This document shows positions 37,205-49,874 of a stretch of DNA of 64,000 bases, piece by piece. A model generated the notes under the pieces. The model searched no databases, had not been told where the DNA came from, and saw only the letters and a list, made by a program, of their open reading frames with translations. Each line of letters opens with the position of its first letter. The first letter of the stretch is position 1. Origin of the DNA: Mortierella alpina (lineage: Eukaryota > Mortierellomycota > Mortierellomycetes > Mortierellales > Mortierellaceae); NCBI GenBank assembly GCA_029449245.1, contig JANATF010000004.1, positions 1,364,001 to 1,428,000 on the forward strand. The letters are read 5' to 3'. The translations under genes and the position numbers were made by a program.

Positions 37205-38806
37205 ATGGCGCCGCCAAAGACAATGTCCATTGCGGCCACGTTAGCTGCCCACAGGAGTAAAACGTCAATCACAAAAAAGTACCAGCCGCAGGGACAAGGC
37301 AGCCCGGAAGGCGCAGGAAAGAGTGGCACATTGAACCCGACTCGTGCATTCGAATCAACTACAGCGGTCATGGCACCGCCAGCACCACCAACTCCACGGC
37401 CGCAGCAACAAAGAGAGGACAGGAACAGGCAGACAGAGACCTCATCAAACCCATCCATACCAACAAACCTCCCCATCTATGAGGACCAGGTGGTGTCAGA
37501 CGCAACAGGGTCCCAGATCAACGCCTGCCAATACAACACTACAGGCGAATACATCCTCACAGGAGGCGTGGATCGTACGGTCAGGTTGTGGAACCCAGAG
37601 ACACGGTTCTGCATCAAGAGCTATGAGGCGCATGGATGGGAAATCCTCGATCTGGCGGTGTCGCCCGAAAACGGAAAGTTTGCTAGTTGTGGAGGAGACA
37701 AGACAGTATTTTTGTGGGATGTCCTCTCAGGAACAACAATACGACGGTTCACAGGCCATACTCAGGTGAATATGGACATGTCATGCGATGGATAAAGCAC
37801 TGGCCAGTCAAGTCCAAAACTTTCAGCTGACCCAGCTTCATGTTGTTGATGTGCTTTAGAGAGTTAACGCGGTGGATTTCAATGAGGAAGGGACGGTACT
37901 GGCATCTGGTTCGTACGACGCAACCATTCGGCTTTGGGATTGCAGATCGCAACTACGAGCGCCGATACAGATCCTGGAGGAGCCCAAGGACAGTGTGACA
38001 TCGATCCAAATCAAAGGAAGCGACCTGCTGGCGGGGTAAAGTGGCTTTCAGTTCAGTTCACCATGGGATAGCATCATAGGAGACCATATGTAAAGTATGA
38101 ACCTCTACAGGCCGCTAACTAACCAATAATCTTCTACTTTTGTTTCTTTTTATTCAAGTTGCGTGGATGGCTCGATACGGATATACGACATCAGGATGGG
38201 TTGCTTGATCACGGACCAAATATTCGGTAACGACTTCCTTGCTGTTGCAGAAAAAAGAGTGTTGTATGGTGACTCGATATCTTTACAGTAGATAGTGAGA
38301 GTGCGCATACAAGTGCTAACGAGATCGCGTCGCTAAACAAACGCCTACCTTAGAGCCAATCACTTCTGTATCGTTTTCCAAGGATGGGAACTGCATTTTG
38401 GCGAGCTCATTGGATAACACTGTACGGTTGATGGATCGGGCCAACGGACAACTTTTGAACGCTTATAAGGGCCACAAGAATAGCCAATACAAAATCCGGT
38501 CATGCTTATCCAACTCGGATGCTCATGTCCTTAGCGGTTCAGAGGACGGGAAGATCTATGTCTGGGACCTAATTGAGGTAAGAAAACGGTTGAAGGAAGC
38601 GTGGCTGCAATGCCAGCGAAGTTTAATGCCAACTAATTATATCGTAATTGCACTGTGTGCGCTAGGGAGATGTGGTCTATCGGATCGCTGCACACTCCAA
38701 GATTGTATCGGCTATTGCTTACCACCCTACCCAGGACAAGATGTGTTCAGCCAGTGTCGATGGCTCTATCAAGACGTGGTCGGCGCAGCGGGATGAGGCA
38801 AGATAA
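37205..38806 (+). CDS. WDR83: WD40 repeat protein, WDR83/MORG1 homolog
   Basis: Seven-bladed beta-propeller scaffold; in other eukaryotes MORG1 organises ERK-pathway components and is also found with the spliceosome. Exons 37205-37765, 37860-38035, 38159-38226, 38354-38577 and 38666-38806 give 1,170 nt and 389 residues. Blades end in the usual Trp-Asp-type pairs: TVRLWNPET, TVFLWDVLSG, TIRLWDCRS, SIRIYDIRMG, TVRLMDRANG, KIYVWDLIEG and SIKTWSAQR. GHKNSQYKIRSCLSNSDAHV in blade 6 and AIAYHPTQDKMCSASVDGS in blade 7 are characteristic of WDR83. The N-terminal 95 residues are Pro/Gln-rich, not part of the propeller, and longer than in animals. The Sec1 gene starts 181 bp beyond its stop. Confidence 0.9.
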
Positions 38807-38987
38807 GATCATGGCTGCCGAATGGTCACGTGCCAGGGAAGGAGCAGAAAAGTGCCAATGGGTTCAATGGAATCCAGTTTGCATTTTTGTTCACTTCTCC
38901 TCCATCCTCGAAGTGACCTTTTGCATCCCATTCTTTCGCGTACACCATCTTCTCATAGCAAAAGCTCTCTAATACACTTTCAAACCC

Positions 38988-41900
38988 ATGAACCAGCCCA
39001 TCTCAATAACCGACACCTTAAAGCGCCGTAAGTATTTTCTGTCGTTTGGGAAGCAAGTTCTTCTCCAGTTACGATTCCTATTTCCGGTTTAGCGTTGTAA
39101 CCATGGGCTGAGAACCTTGGTTGGGGCTACAGAATCGTTGACGCTAAGATGGAGAGTGAATTTCATCTAAAGTAACGTACTTAAAACCCCTTTTCTATCG
39201 AATTCAACCATTAGGGTTTTTGGAGGCGATAGACAATGTCAAGGTCGAGCCTGGTCGTTACAAATATGTAATCATTGACACGCGCGCAGCCGAGATTATG
39301 GCCTCGGCAGGCTGTCACCTGGCAGATGTCTTGGCACGAGAGGGAACGATGTGTAAGTCTTGCTTGATTCGAATGAGTTCAAAGTTCAATGTGAATGCCG
39401 GCTGCAGCCCTTTCTTTCTATTGGGGTTCTATTTCGGGACAAACTCGCGCATAGCCAGCCAAATGCCCGGCACCAAGGGCGAGAGAGTAAAAGTGAGAAA
39501 GAAGGAGGAGCAGGCAGGCTGTGGCCGAGTAGGATGCAGTACGCTAACCAACGCAACCTCCTTTCTCGCATCGTTATCGGCTTAGACCTCGAGAATTTGG
39601 AGAAGAGGCGATCTCCGTCTCCTAACGTGGAGGCGATCTACTTTGCGATGCCGACAGAGGACTCTGTACGACGAATCATCCGTGACTTCAAGGTTGGGCG
39701 ACCTGCCACGTACTCCGCCGCGCACTTGTTCTTTTTAGCAGGTAACAATGACTGATATCCTCGCCCCTTTGGTGGCAGTGTAACGCACTGTCGATTTGGG
39801 AAAACGCGGATTCGAACACGAAATACTAAAGCATTTTTTGCATACTTCTTTGACATAGCCATGGATGACCAGATGTTTGATCATCTGCGAGCCTCAACGG
39901 ATGCCAAGTATATCAAGAGTTTGAAGGAGTTGTTCATGGACTTTTACGGTATGTAATCGACTGTGGAATTGATAGTGGCAATGGTATATTGGTAGTTCAT
40001 TGCAAGTCGGTGAACATCTTTATCAATGACACAGCATCTTTTCGCGCTGACTGCTCATGAACATTTCTAGCTGTTGAAAGTAGAGTCTTTTCTTTGGGCA
40101 ACAGGAACGCGTTCTTCAATCTATTTTCGCCACATCTTCGTCAAATGAACCAGCACGCCGAGATCAACTCCATCTCTAAACAGGTATGCTCGCAAAGCGC
40201 GGGAATCGAGTGTATGGTAACCGAGAGCGACTCTTTTAGTCTCGCAGGTGTACTCACTGGCTTTTTGTTACTCTGCCTAGCTTATCTCTGTGTGTGCCTC
40301 ACTTCAAGTCAATCCCATCGTGTCATATCACCGCTCAGCAGATCTTAATATGCAAACCTCGAAGAATATTGCCATGACTGTGCAGACGGATCTGGAGGAG
40401 TACTACAAGGGTCAGCCACGTGTTGGGGTAACAGATAACACTGTGATTGTCGCAAGTGCCAAGAGTTTGCGATATCTACATGTTGTTAATATTGTCATTT
40501 GCTCTCTTTGACTGTTAGATTAAACCCCCACAGCTGGTCATTATCGATCGCACGGTCGACCCGATTACGCCGGTGCTGCATGACTTTTACTACCAAGCTC
40601 TCGCGACTGATTTGTTGAATATCAAGGACGGGAACAAGTACGAGTACAGCTCAACCGGTCAGGATGGACAGCCCTGCGAGAAGGTTGCCGTTCTTGACGA
40701 GAACGACAAGACGTTCACAAAGATCCGCCACAACCATATCACGGATTGCATCAAGTTTTTGAAGACCAACGTGGACGACTTTGTGGCGGATGCAATGTCC
40801 AAACCGTAAGTCGTGGGCACCATGGTCGCATGGCGTAGTAGGATATTTTAGCAGCTGCAGGGCATTTCTTTGTCGTACTCATCCTCTCTCATCCTCTCAT
40901 CGGTCAAATAGGCAAACTGGAAACCAACTGGATGCGATCAGGGAGCAAATGGCAAAGTTGCCTCAATTCCAGGAGAACAAGGAGAAGGTAAATTGTGTTT
41001 CTTACTTGATCTTTGGGTAGGCGAACTATTACGTAGAAGTGTGATAAAATAGCTAACAAAGGAGCCCTCTTCTATGTTAGTTTTCGGTCCATCTATCAAT
41101 TGTGAATGAGTGTCTAGAATTCATCAAACACAACAAGCTTGTTGATATCTCGGGACTGGAGCAGTCATTGGCAACAGGACAGTTGTCCAGTGGAGAGATT
41201 CCAAAATCATTTGATCCCGAGATCGCGGCGTTCCTGGATGATAGCAGTGTTCGGTAGGACGATGAAAGCTCTTTACAGTTGGATGTCTGCTGATTTAGTG
41301 TTTGGAAATAATCCCTGCTTAAGTTTTTCGGGTCGACTAACGGAAATCGACATCAATGGGAACCTGCAATAGAATGGTGGACCGCCTACGCCTGCTGATG
41401 TTGTTCTTTATCACCCAGGCAGTGCCGCAGGAGATGCGAAACCAGCTCTTTCAACTGAGTCGATGCAATTATGCAGACCGCGAAATCGCCAACAACTTGG
41501 AGTTTTTGGGAGTCAAGCTGGATGTGGTAAGTGACACCTCGCGAACACCTTTTTTTTGTTCTGCAAGGTGGAGACGCCTTTTCAGTGACATTTACTGTTA
41601 TATCGGTGATCACTGATGATGTCTGCCACTTGAATCGAAATAACTTAATAGGCCGCACCGCCTCCTACCAAGAAGTGGTGGATCACGGAGCTGCTGAAAA
41701 AGAAGTCTGTGGCAGAGGATGACATTGAATACGATCTGCCACGATACTCGCCCGTTATAAAGTCCATCATTGATGTAAGCCCATTTCAAGACTTTTATCA
41801 ACTGATGGAGATGTATCTGCTATGGAGATATCTCGTCTATGATCTAACACGTTGCTCTTTCCGTTGGATAGGGTGTGGTGAATGGATCTCTTGATCGGGA

Positions 41901-42462
41901 GCAATACCCTTATACCCTAGGCGCAGAGCAGCTGGAGACGATCCAGGCACGCAAGACTGTGCGGTCTCTCCGGTCAGCTCAGCCGACTTTTCATCACAAG
42001 GGTCGTCGAAACGAACCACAGGGTCGACTGATCCTGTTTATTGCTGGAGGTGTGACCTACAACGAGATCCGGGTCGCGTACGAGTCGGCAGCGGCACATA
42101 ATTGGGATATCTTGATCGGTTCGACGCATGTCATCACACCGCCGTCGTTCATGGAAGACATGCGCATGCTCCGTAATGGCCCCCCTCCACCCCCACCGCC
42201 ACCACCACGCTCGCCCTCCCCGCCTCCAGAGCCCGTTTCGAAACACAAGTCGAGTAATAGTGGCAGCAGTCCGTTTGCGAGCGTCAAGAATGTCTTTGGA
42301 GCCGGAGGCAGTAGCAAGACTGCTCAGCAACAACAACAGCAGCAGCAGCCATTGGTACAACCTCAGGCACAGAGGCCCAGTAACCAGCTGCAACAGCAGC
42401 ATCCGTCCTCGTCCAGTGATTCCTCAAAGGTGAAGGACAAGTTGAAGACGTTTTTCAAGTAG
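38988..42462 (+). CDS. SEC1: Sec1/Munc18 (SM) protein, Sec1-like
   Basis: Binds syntaxin-type SNAREs and promotes fusion of secretory vesicles with the plasma membrane. Twelve exons (38988-39027, 39215-39352, 39586-39741, 39859-39948, 40071-40183, 40281-40427, 40519-40805, 40912-40987, 41081-41253, 41373-41526, 41652-41774, 41872-42462) total 2,088 nt and 695 residues. Diagnostic blocks are VIIDRTVDPITPVLHDFYYQ with DLLNI, VDRLRLLMLFFITQ, DLPRYSPVIKSIID and GRLILFIAGGVTYNEIR. A non-conserved C-terminal extension contains polyproline (42181-42205), polyglutamine (42325-42348) and a basic end KVKDKLKTFFK. The extension is longer than in most SM proteins and may carry a separate binding activity. 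The VPS45 and Sly1 branches fit less well than Sec1. Confidence 0.92.
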
Positions 42463-42971
42463 TGATGCTTATGAGTGAAGCACTGGGGTGGCACGATTGG
42501 TGGGCAAAAAACTGGCTGTTAGTATTAAAGCTGCGTTCCTGGGCGCAGTGGGAGAAAAGCTGTCCTACCTGTGTGTCACACACACGCATTTGTGCAAATA
42601 TCCTTGTACCACAACACGTATCTCGATGAAGTATTTATTCTCCGTGGTTTGTTTGGTACCAGCAGTCTTTGGGGTGAAGAGGGGCGAGGGTGAGAAGTGA
42701 GATATGGCCACTCTTTCAGACGGCGGGCAATTGGATCGGAAGGGAGTCATCCTTATGGTAAAGGACCCGAAGAGAGGAGCAGGGTTACAATACATCATTT
42801 TTTTTTGCATGTTTATTGAGGAACGTGGGAATATTTATACAATGGGCTTTGCACTCCCGTCATCCGTCCTTGCTGGACGCAGCAGAGAAAAACGACACAG
42901 AGCAGTGGCTCTACAACCTCCTCTTACGATGACAGAGAGAGGTTTGGTGGGAAATGAGATGATGAGCTCGT
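42463..42971. other. Convergent 3' flanks of SEC1 and isocitrate lyase
   Basis: No coding exon is apparent in these 509 bases. They should hold both transcripts' 3' ends. AATAAA-like elements are not obvious. Confidence 0.45.
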
Positions 42972-44925
42972 TTAGTGGGCGCCGAACTGGGTCTCAGTGA
43001 CACCCTTGCCCATGGCAGCGGTGGAGGAGACACCACCAGAGACGGTCTTGATGAGGTTATCGTAGTAGTTGGCACCGGACCAGTTCTGGTGAGCAAGGGT
43101 CTCAACACCGTTGGAGCGTTCCTGGCGCTGGATGCCGTTGACGTAGGCGTACATGCCCTTGTCGGCAAACTCGCGAGCAAAGACATCGACACCGAGGGCG
43201 TTGCAATGGAATCCAGCCAAGGTAATGAACTGCCAAGAGAAGCCGAGCTTTCCGAGGTTGCTGACAAAGGTGCGCATGTCGTTGTCGGTCATGCCAGCAG
43301 CGTCCCAGTTGAAGGAGGGCGACAAGTTGTAGGCGAGCATGATGTTGGGGTGCTTGGCAAGGACACCCTCAGAGAACTCCTTGGCCTGGGCCAGGATGGG
43401 CGACTTGGTCTCCATCCAGAGGAGATCAGAGTAAGGAGCAAAGGCAACAGCTCTACAATAGAGACGATGAGTAATAGTGAGAAGACAATCCACTTGTTAG
43501 GTTCGCTTTTTGGGTAGTGTGAGAATGTCCTTTTTGGGCAGCGTGGGAGTTGTTCCCGCTTCTTCCTTATGTTGACTGACATATCCTAACTACTGTTGAG
43601 TTCCAAGGGGCCTCCCATTTGCATGATGGTCCTGACCAGAGGAAAAAAAAACTCTCTTTCCAGTATAGTTCCAAAGAGCCGACAATGTGATCCAGTCGAG
43701 TCATCCACAAGAGAAACTTTCCATGAAAAGCACAAGGGAAAAGGGTGAAGAAAAAAGATCAAAGGACGCACCTGTTAATGGCGCAGCGGGTGCCGCCCTG
43801 GTATCTGTAGTAGCCCTCGCGGGTACGGGGAAGGTCCCAGTCCCAGTGGACGGAGACGCCCAGAGACCTGGCGAGCTGGCGAGCTTCGGGGTTGGACAAG
43901 AACTCGGACTTGGCGAGCCACTCAGGGACCTGGGCAGACTTGCCCTTGGCCTTGAGCTCATCAGCGACGGCATCGCGGTAGAGTCTGATGTTGGCAGCCT
44001 GGACCCAGTTGTCTTCGACGGCCTGGAGATCATCGCCGTTCTTGCCAGCGGCCTGAGCAGCAGCCATCTCGACGACCAGGGGCTTCAAGTTGGGGTTGGT
44101 GGCACCGAGGATGAAGGCGTGGTCACGGGGGTCGATGTTGGAGGTGATCAAGGTGGCAGCCTCGGAATCCGTGCGGGCAACGATCAAGTTCTCGACGCCC
44201 ATGATATCGAACTGGACTCTGCAAGCGACCAGGCGGTTGATGTGCTCCGAGATGGGGACCAGGACCTTACCAGCCATATGGCCGCACTTCTTGGTACCGG
44301 CCATCTGATCCTCCAGATGGATACCGGCAGCGCCACGCTCGACAAACATCTTGGCGAGCTTCATGTTGGCGGTGATACCACCGTGGCCGGTATCGGCATC
44401 GGCAATAATGGGTCTCAAAAAGTCGATGTTGGCCATCTTGGTTCTCTGACCCTTAGGGGCGGTAAGGCGGGCCTCACGCTGCTTGCGGTCGTGGAACAGC
44501 TGGGCAAAGAACAGGTGCTCGACCTTGTTGGGGACGGTGTCCATGGGGTAATCAGCCAGATCGGGACCGGGCTCGTTGGAGGACGAGGCGGTGGAGGAGC
44601 ACTGCCAGCCAGAGACGTAGACGGTCTCGAGGTACTTTGCCATCTGGGCAACCTGGATGGGGTCCAGGGCACCGAAGGTGTGCGAGGCAGTGCGGTTTTT
44701 GCGGTGGTTCTTCAACAGCTTCCACAGCTTCTTTGCCTGGACGTTCGAGGCGTAGTCCTGGTCAATTGTTCCGCGCTTGGAGACGATGGACTCTGCGGAG
44801 TAAGGGCGGGTGATGAGGTTGAAGCGCTCGCTGGCCCACCAGGCCTTGACCTTGGCAACTTCCTGCTGGAAGCGGGCCTCCTCAGCGTCGACGTAGGCTG
44901 CAGGGGATGTGTTTGTGTGGACCAT
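42972..44925 (-). CDS. ICL1: Isocitrate lyase
   Basis: Glyoxylate-cycle enzyme that splits isocitrate to glyoxylate and succinate, allowing growth on acetate and fatty acids. Exons 44925-43772 and 43452-42972 give 1,635 nt and 544 residues, as usual for fungal ICL. The active-site signature [13 protein letters not shown] is intact with its catalytic Cys. Other hallmarks are [46 protein letters not shown] and [12 protein letters not shown]. The C-terminus is TETQFGAH, so there is no canonical peroxisomal SKL-type signal. Codon usage is heavily C-biased, giving a 434-codon antisense frame. The single 319-nt intron separates the last 160 codons. A TATA-like site lies 235 bp upstream of the ATG. 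Confidence 0.97.
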
Positions 44926-47071
44926 GATGAAAGAGTGGGGTGGGGGTTTGCAAGTAGTGAGATGGAGAGGCGTTGCGGTATGCTGTGTTGATGACGAGAG
45001 CGAGATCTAGAGTGGGGAGTGCGAAAAGTGAGATTTGACCGAGAGAGATATATATCAGATCAAGAAAGCGGTGATGATGATGATGATGATGATGGATGTA
45101 GAAGAAGAAGAAGAAAAAAAAGAAAAGAAAGCCCAGGGGAGTGAAAGGGGGGCAAGGTTTTATAAGCCGGGTGCGATGACGGGCTTGACCAGGCGGAAAA
45201 GGGACCAAGACCAAAAGAAAGTTGCACGAGTGGCATGAGGGAGCGCTGTGGCGATGTGTCACTGTCGCACTGTGTCAGTGTCTGCTGGAGCGTCGTTTCT
45301 ACAGGCCTCTCCTTCTATCTTGGGCCTTTCCGTCCTGTCCGCGGGTTGCCCTTGGGCTGGCCCTGCTGTAAAGAATGAACTCAATCCATGACTCGACAGC
45401 AACCCGAGTCTCGATTGAATCGACACCCACGGGCTATCATTGTAGGCGAGCCACAGTGAGAGGCCGTGTCTGTGTCTGCCCTGTAAATACAGCGCACACC
45501 CACACCCCTGGCTGGCCACCTGGGCCAATGGGTGTGCAAAGCGAGCCAGATCGAGCAAGTCACACCGCACCTGAAGCATGTGAAGATTCCAAATTGCGTG
45601 TGATGACCCCGCACTTTTACTTTGTGTTTGTTGTAGCCCGCCCCGCTATTTGCCATATGGGGCGGCCATTGCTTGGGACCGGTCGCTTTCCTCCGACAGG
45701 GCCGGCGTTGGAAAAAGTGCATCTTAAAATGAAAGCTGCACATCCTTGTCTTGTCAGTCCTTCTTGTAAAACCCTCTCACATTCTCTCTCTCTCTCTGTC
45801 TCTCTCTCTCTCTCTCTTTCTCTTTCATCAGCTGAGTTTCCTTCGAACACAGGGTCACCAGGAATAAACTCAAATAGCGATAGAAAAATGGCTGACTAGG
45901 ACACAGGCCTTGCTCCACAGCAGGCACCAACCCTCGACGTTTTTTTTATGGCGTACATTAGCCTAGTAGGTGCGTTTGTTGACAGAATTAGCAAGAGAAA
46001 GGGGGTTGACGTTGTGCACGGAATCAATATGACTCTTTCGTGTCATAAGGCGCCCTCTCTGCCGCGCATTCGATCAGCATTAGCCCATCCCCTTCCACCC
46101 TTCCGATCCGGCACCTTGGTCTCATTCTTGGCATTCCTCTTTTCGCGTTACCATATTCGACTTGCAAAGCGCGATGTATACACGTTGACTCTTTGATCCA
46201 TGCTATTTCTATGCCCTTCACGACGTCGTTGCTCCGAGATATCCATGGGCGGATGGTAGGGGTAAGTTGGACACAAAGAGTCAGGGACGGGGATCGTGTA
46301 GCGTCGCGTGAATGCGGACTTGAAATAAAATCATTCTGTGGTAGGATAGAGGATGTTCCTTTCTGCACAGGGCCCTTTCTGAGAACACGCCTGGTCCATG
46401 CTGTTCGGGGGAACACGGGAGTTGCTTTACCTTTTTCTAAATATATCATAATGTTACTCTTTTTTTTCACAAGGAAAGAGTACCAAGGTAATTGTGTAAA
46501 TGTTTCTGAGGGAGTAGTATACTATTTGTGAGGTGGTTACAAGACGCGTGGCAAACTGAAGATGCGGTAGCGGATCCCCCCCCTGAAGTTCGGCCTCCAT
46601 TACAAGAAGGCAAGACTCGACGATTTTAAGTAATAGAGTGCCACTTCTGATGTGCGTCAAGCCTCCAAGTCTTCATGGCCTTCAAGTCTCATGGCCTCAC
46701 CTGCCGTTCACAGCAAGTCTAATCCCCAGAATGCCCTGATGCCGTGCATAGCAAGAAATATATCTATACGCTCTCTGGAAAGAGATGTGGAGCGCCTAGT
46801 GTGTATTTAGAAGTCATCGTGGAGATATCATACAGAGGGAGAGGCGCGACCGCACCTGCGCGTTTCTCTTTCAATCAGCGCTCTGTTCCTTGACACACTC
46901 TTGCACTCAGCCATCCAAAATGTGCTGCACCGCAAGGAGGCTTAGACAATTTGTTGTGGACTTGTGCCCCCCCTTTATTGACCCCCGTCAAGGGATGAAT
47001 CATCAAGTGCTAGCATCATTTCACTGTTCTCCTACCATTACACGCCAGGACAGCAAACACAGCACACCGCC
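44926..47071. other. Isocitrate lyase promoter and intergenic DNA
   Basis: Apart from the TATA-like site I see no gene. A (TC)n microsatellite lies at 45783-45832 and a GATGATGATG run at 45072-45095. The last 150 bases lead into the RNA-binding protein gene. Confidence 0.45.
45158..45166 (-). promoter_or_regulatory. TATA-like box upstream of isocitrate lyase
   Basis: CTTATAAAA on the minus strand lies about 235 bp upstream of the start codon, beyond a long GA/CT-rich and CATCATCAT-repeat leader (45070-45120). Position and sequence suit a core promoter element. Confidence 0.45.
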
Positions 47072-49743
47072 ATGGACCAATTCAACGGAATTCAAGGAGT
47101 CGATACTATCGATGTCCTCCCCCCAAACGACCACGACGTCATGGAAGACGTGCATGAAGAGTCCCACCACCGTCGCTCCGCCTACCCAGACGACGACAAT
47201 CGAGACTACGGCCACGCAGCAGATCACGACCGCCATGGCCATTCAGAAAGAGAGCGCTCTCCAGACCGCCATGACCGCCATCACAGCCACTCGGAAGACC
47301 AGCATCGCAACCGCGAGCATAATGACCGCGACGACAAGTACGACCGTCGCACCTCCCTGAGCAACGGCCACAACAGCGAAGCCAGACACAGCGCCCGCCG
47401 ATCGCGCTCGAGGAGCCCTGCTGCCCGTGGTGGAAGTAGCAGCGGCGGCGGTGCTGGAGCTGTCAGGGACCGACGGGTCTATGTCGGAAACCTCTCTTAC
47501 GATGTCAAGTGGACGCACCTCAAGGACTTTATGCGTGAGAGTAAGTGCATATTGCTCGCAGCAGATCGGTCAGCACCACTTGGGCGAGGAAGCAGGAAAC
47601 AAATGCCTTTTTAGTTATAGAGTTTTGTTCTGACAAGTCCTGTGCCATTTATTCTACGGCCTATGCCTCATTAGTTGGTCCTGTCGCTCATGCCGATGTC
47701 CTTTTGGGCCACGATGGCCGCTCCAAGGGCTGCGGAGTCGTTGAGTACCAGAACGCTGATGACGCACGTACCGCCATCCGCAAGTTGAACGATGTGGTGC
47801 TGATGGGCCGCCCAGTGTTTGTGCGCGAGGACCGTGAATCAGAGGCAAGGATCGGCTTCTCGGGCGGACGTGGAGGCGGTCCCGCTCCCGCAGGTCGCCG
47901 CGATGCTGGACCCTCCGGTGGCGGTGGCGGTGGGGGTGGCGGTTCGTCTCGCCAGGTCTTTGTTGGCAATGTAAGTTTTAACGCAGATAAATCGAGTATA
48001 CTCCAGGAAAATGAAAGGCGCTGTGCTTTAAAATCTAATCGTGTATATGATTATCTCTTCTTTTCGGCTTTAGCTCCCATACTCTGCCGACTGGAAGGAT
48101 TTGAAGGATCTATTCAAGAAGGCCGGTGCTGTGGATCGCGCGGATGTATTTATGAGCAGAGATAACCGCTCCAAGGGCTCAGGCACAGTCTCGTTCGACT
48201 CAGCGCACGACGTTAGCAGAGCAATTTGTACGTGAGGAAAGCGGTCAAAGGCATGAGGTTGCACAGTGTTGATCAGGAAACAGGGCTTGTCAGGCTGTGG
48301 AATTGGGATATCGGTACACCCCATGTGCGCCTCATTGGAGCTTGCATGCTCAGAGAGAGACCGGAGTGGTTGTTACGAGTCCGACATTGATTGTGGAGTG
48401 GACGAACTGGGCTGCTGTACGAGCTCCAGAAAATTACGAGGGATTATTGGTGGATGACAGGCTGGACATGTTCGCTCATGGAAACTAAACCAAAACTGTG
48501 CCTCTTTCATTGTTATGTCATCCACGACGGATTTCTACCCTGGGACCTTCCGATTTGCTCTGGACGAACAGCCATGTTCCACGGTTACGACTGGCGCGGA
48601 CGACGGATCGAAGTTCGAGAGGTGGGCCTTGGCTATGTTTTAATTGTTATTGAGTCGTGATGATTACAGAGAAGGCAAAAGTTTCAGGACGATATGTTCA
48701 GGACGAAGCGGATAGATCAGGATGGGTATCTGTGGTGGCCGGTCAAGGAGTGTCTCTCACTACGGCGTTGCCTCAAATGAGATGCGCCTCTTGGATTCCG
48801 AAGCAAATGGGCGTTGCTTTAGTAGAGCGGTCGGCATGGGCATCAGGACGACTCTCTTTTGATCAGGCATTGAGGAGTTGAAAGAAAGGAGAATTGAGTA
48901 GAGGGTCAAATTACCGCGAGCATGCTCTCGGATTAAGCACGAATTCCACGTGAGGCACAAAAACTGAGCAGAACGGCAGTGGAAAGCATGGACGGGCGTG
49001 GATGACATGAGCACTTTCATTCGATCAGGAGCGATTTATCGAAGCGACGGCATTGTGGCAGATGAGAGTAGGACTATCGAGGTGGACGCTGTTTTACTTA
49101 TACATGTTCTCTGTGGTTCTTCATGCGGCGATTCTTTCAGGATAAGTTTGGCCCACCTGCAGGAGGATCGTCGCGCGGGATGCCTTCTGCTGCATCTTCA
49201 TCTAGATATGAACCTTCCCGCGATCATGGACGTGGCGGCGACTCGTACGGACACGACAATGGCGGTGGCCGGGGATACCGTGATGAGGGCTCTCGAGGTG
49301 GCCGTGACCATCACGCACCCGATTTCTACGATGGTTCAAGATCATCAGGACATCACGGCCACGGTTATGGAGATGCCACCATGGCAGCTGTTCCTTCAGG
49401 CCCTGCTGCTGGTTCCGGTGACCAGATCTATATCCGCAACGTAAGATACTTGTCTAGTTATTAATGATGGATTGTCGAGAGTGCTGTGCTCGTATTTCTA
49501 ACCAAGTTCTCGGTCGTGCCCCCCTTTCAGCTGCCATTGACAACGACCAGCCAGGACCTCAGGGATCTGTTCAGGACATGTGGTGCGATCAGGATGACCG
49601 AGATGCTGGATACTGCTGGCCGTTCTAAAGGATCAGGAATCGTGCGCTTTGAGATGTATGAGTCCGCAGACAAGGCTGTTGCCAAGTTCAACGGCTACGT
49701 GTACGGCGGGCGTCCTCTGGAGGTCATCTATGATCGTCCTTGA
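47072..49743 (+). CDS. Three-RRM SR-like mRNA-binding protein (Gbp2/Hrb1-like)
   Basis: Predicted nuclear mRNA-binding shuttling protein. Exons 47072-47540, 47675-47970, 48074-48227, 48572-48621, 49141-49440 and 49531-49743 give 1,482 nt and 493 residues. The N-terminus is His/Asp/Arg-rich, ending in an Arg-Ser run (RRSRSRSPAARGG). RRM1 has RNP2 VYVGNL and RNP1 SKGCGVVEY. RRM2 has VFVGNLPY and SKGSGTVSF. A Gly/Arg/Tyr-rich linker follows, then RRM3 with IYIRNLPL and SKGSGIVRF, ending GGRPLEVIYDRP. Three RRMs with an RS/RGG N-terminus and a Gly-rich linker before the third match yeast Gbp2/Hrb1, which survey mRNA export. The 519-nt intron before exon 5 is long for the region. FAN1 starts 131 bp after its stop. 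Confidence 0.85.
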
Positions 49744-49874
49744 GCAGGGTCAAATGAAGTTGACCGAGGAGATTTTTGGAGAGGCGACGGCGTCTTTTTT
49801 TTGGTATAAAATTAAAGTTCTTTTTCAACAAGCTTCATTCCACACTCATTCCTTCCCTCCTTTGCACAAATGCC

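Noticed and set aside
36024-38806. Inhibitor-2 and WDR83 as one operon-like transcript or as HOG1 pathway partners
   Set aside because: Only 89 bp separate them, but each has its own start and introns; linkage to the HOG1 gene 33 kb away gives no functional support.
43687-44991. 434-codon plus-strand open frame opposite isocitrate lyase
   Set aside because: Same cause: codon bias of a highly expressed gene. Gly/Val/Asp/Leu-dominated peptide mirrors the sense codons.
47243-47518. Minus-strand frame opposite the RRM protein's N-terminus
   Set aside because: It is the mirror of the His/Asp/Arg-rich coding region and ends where that region ends.
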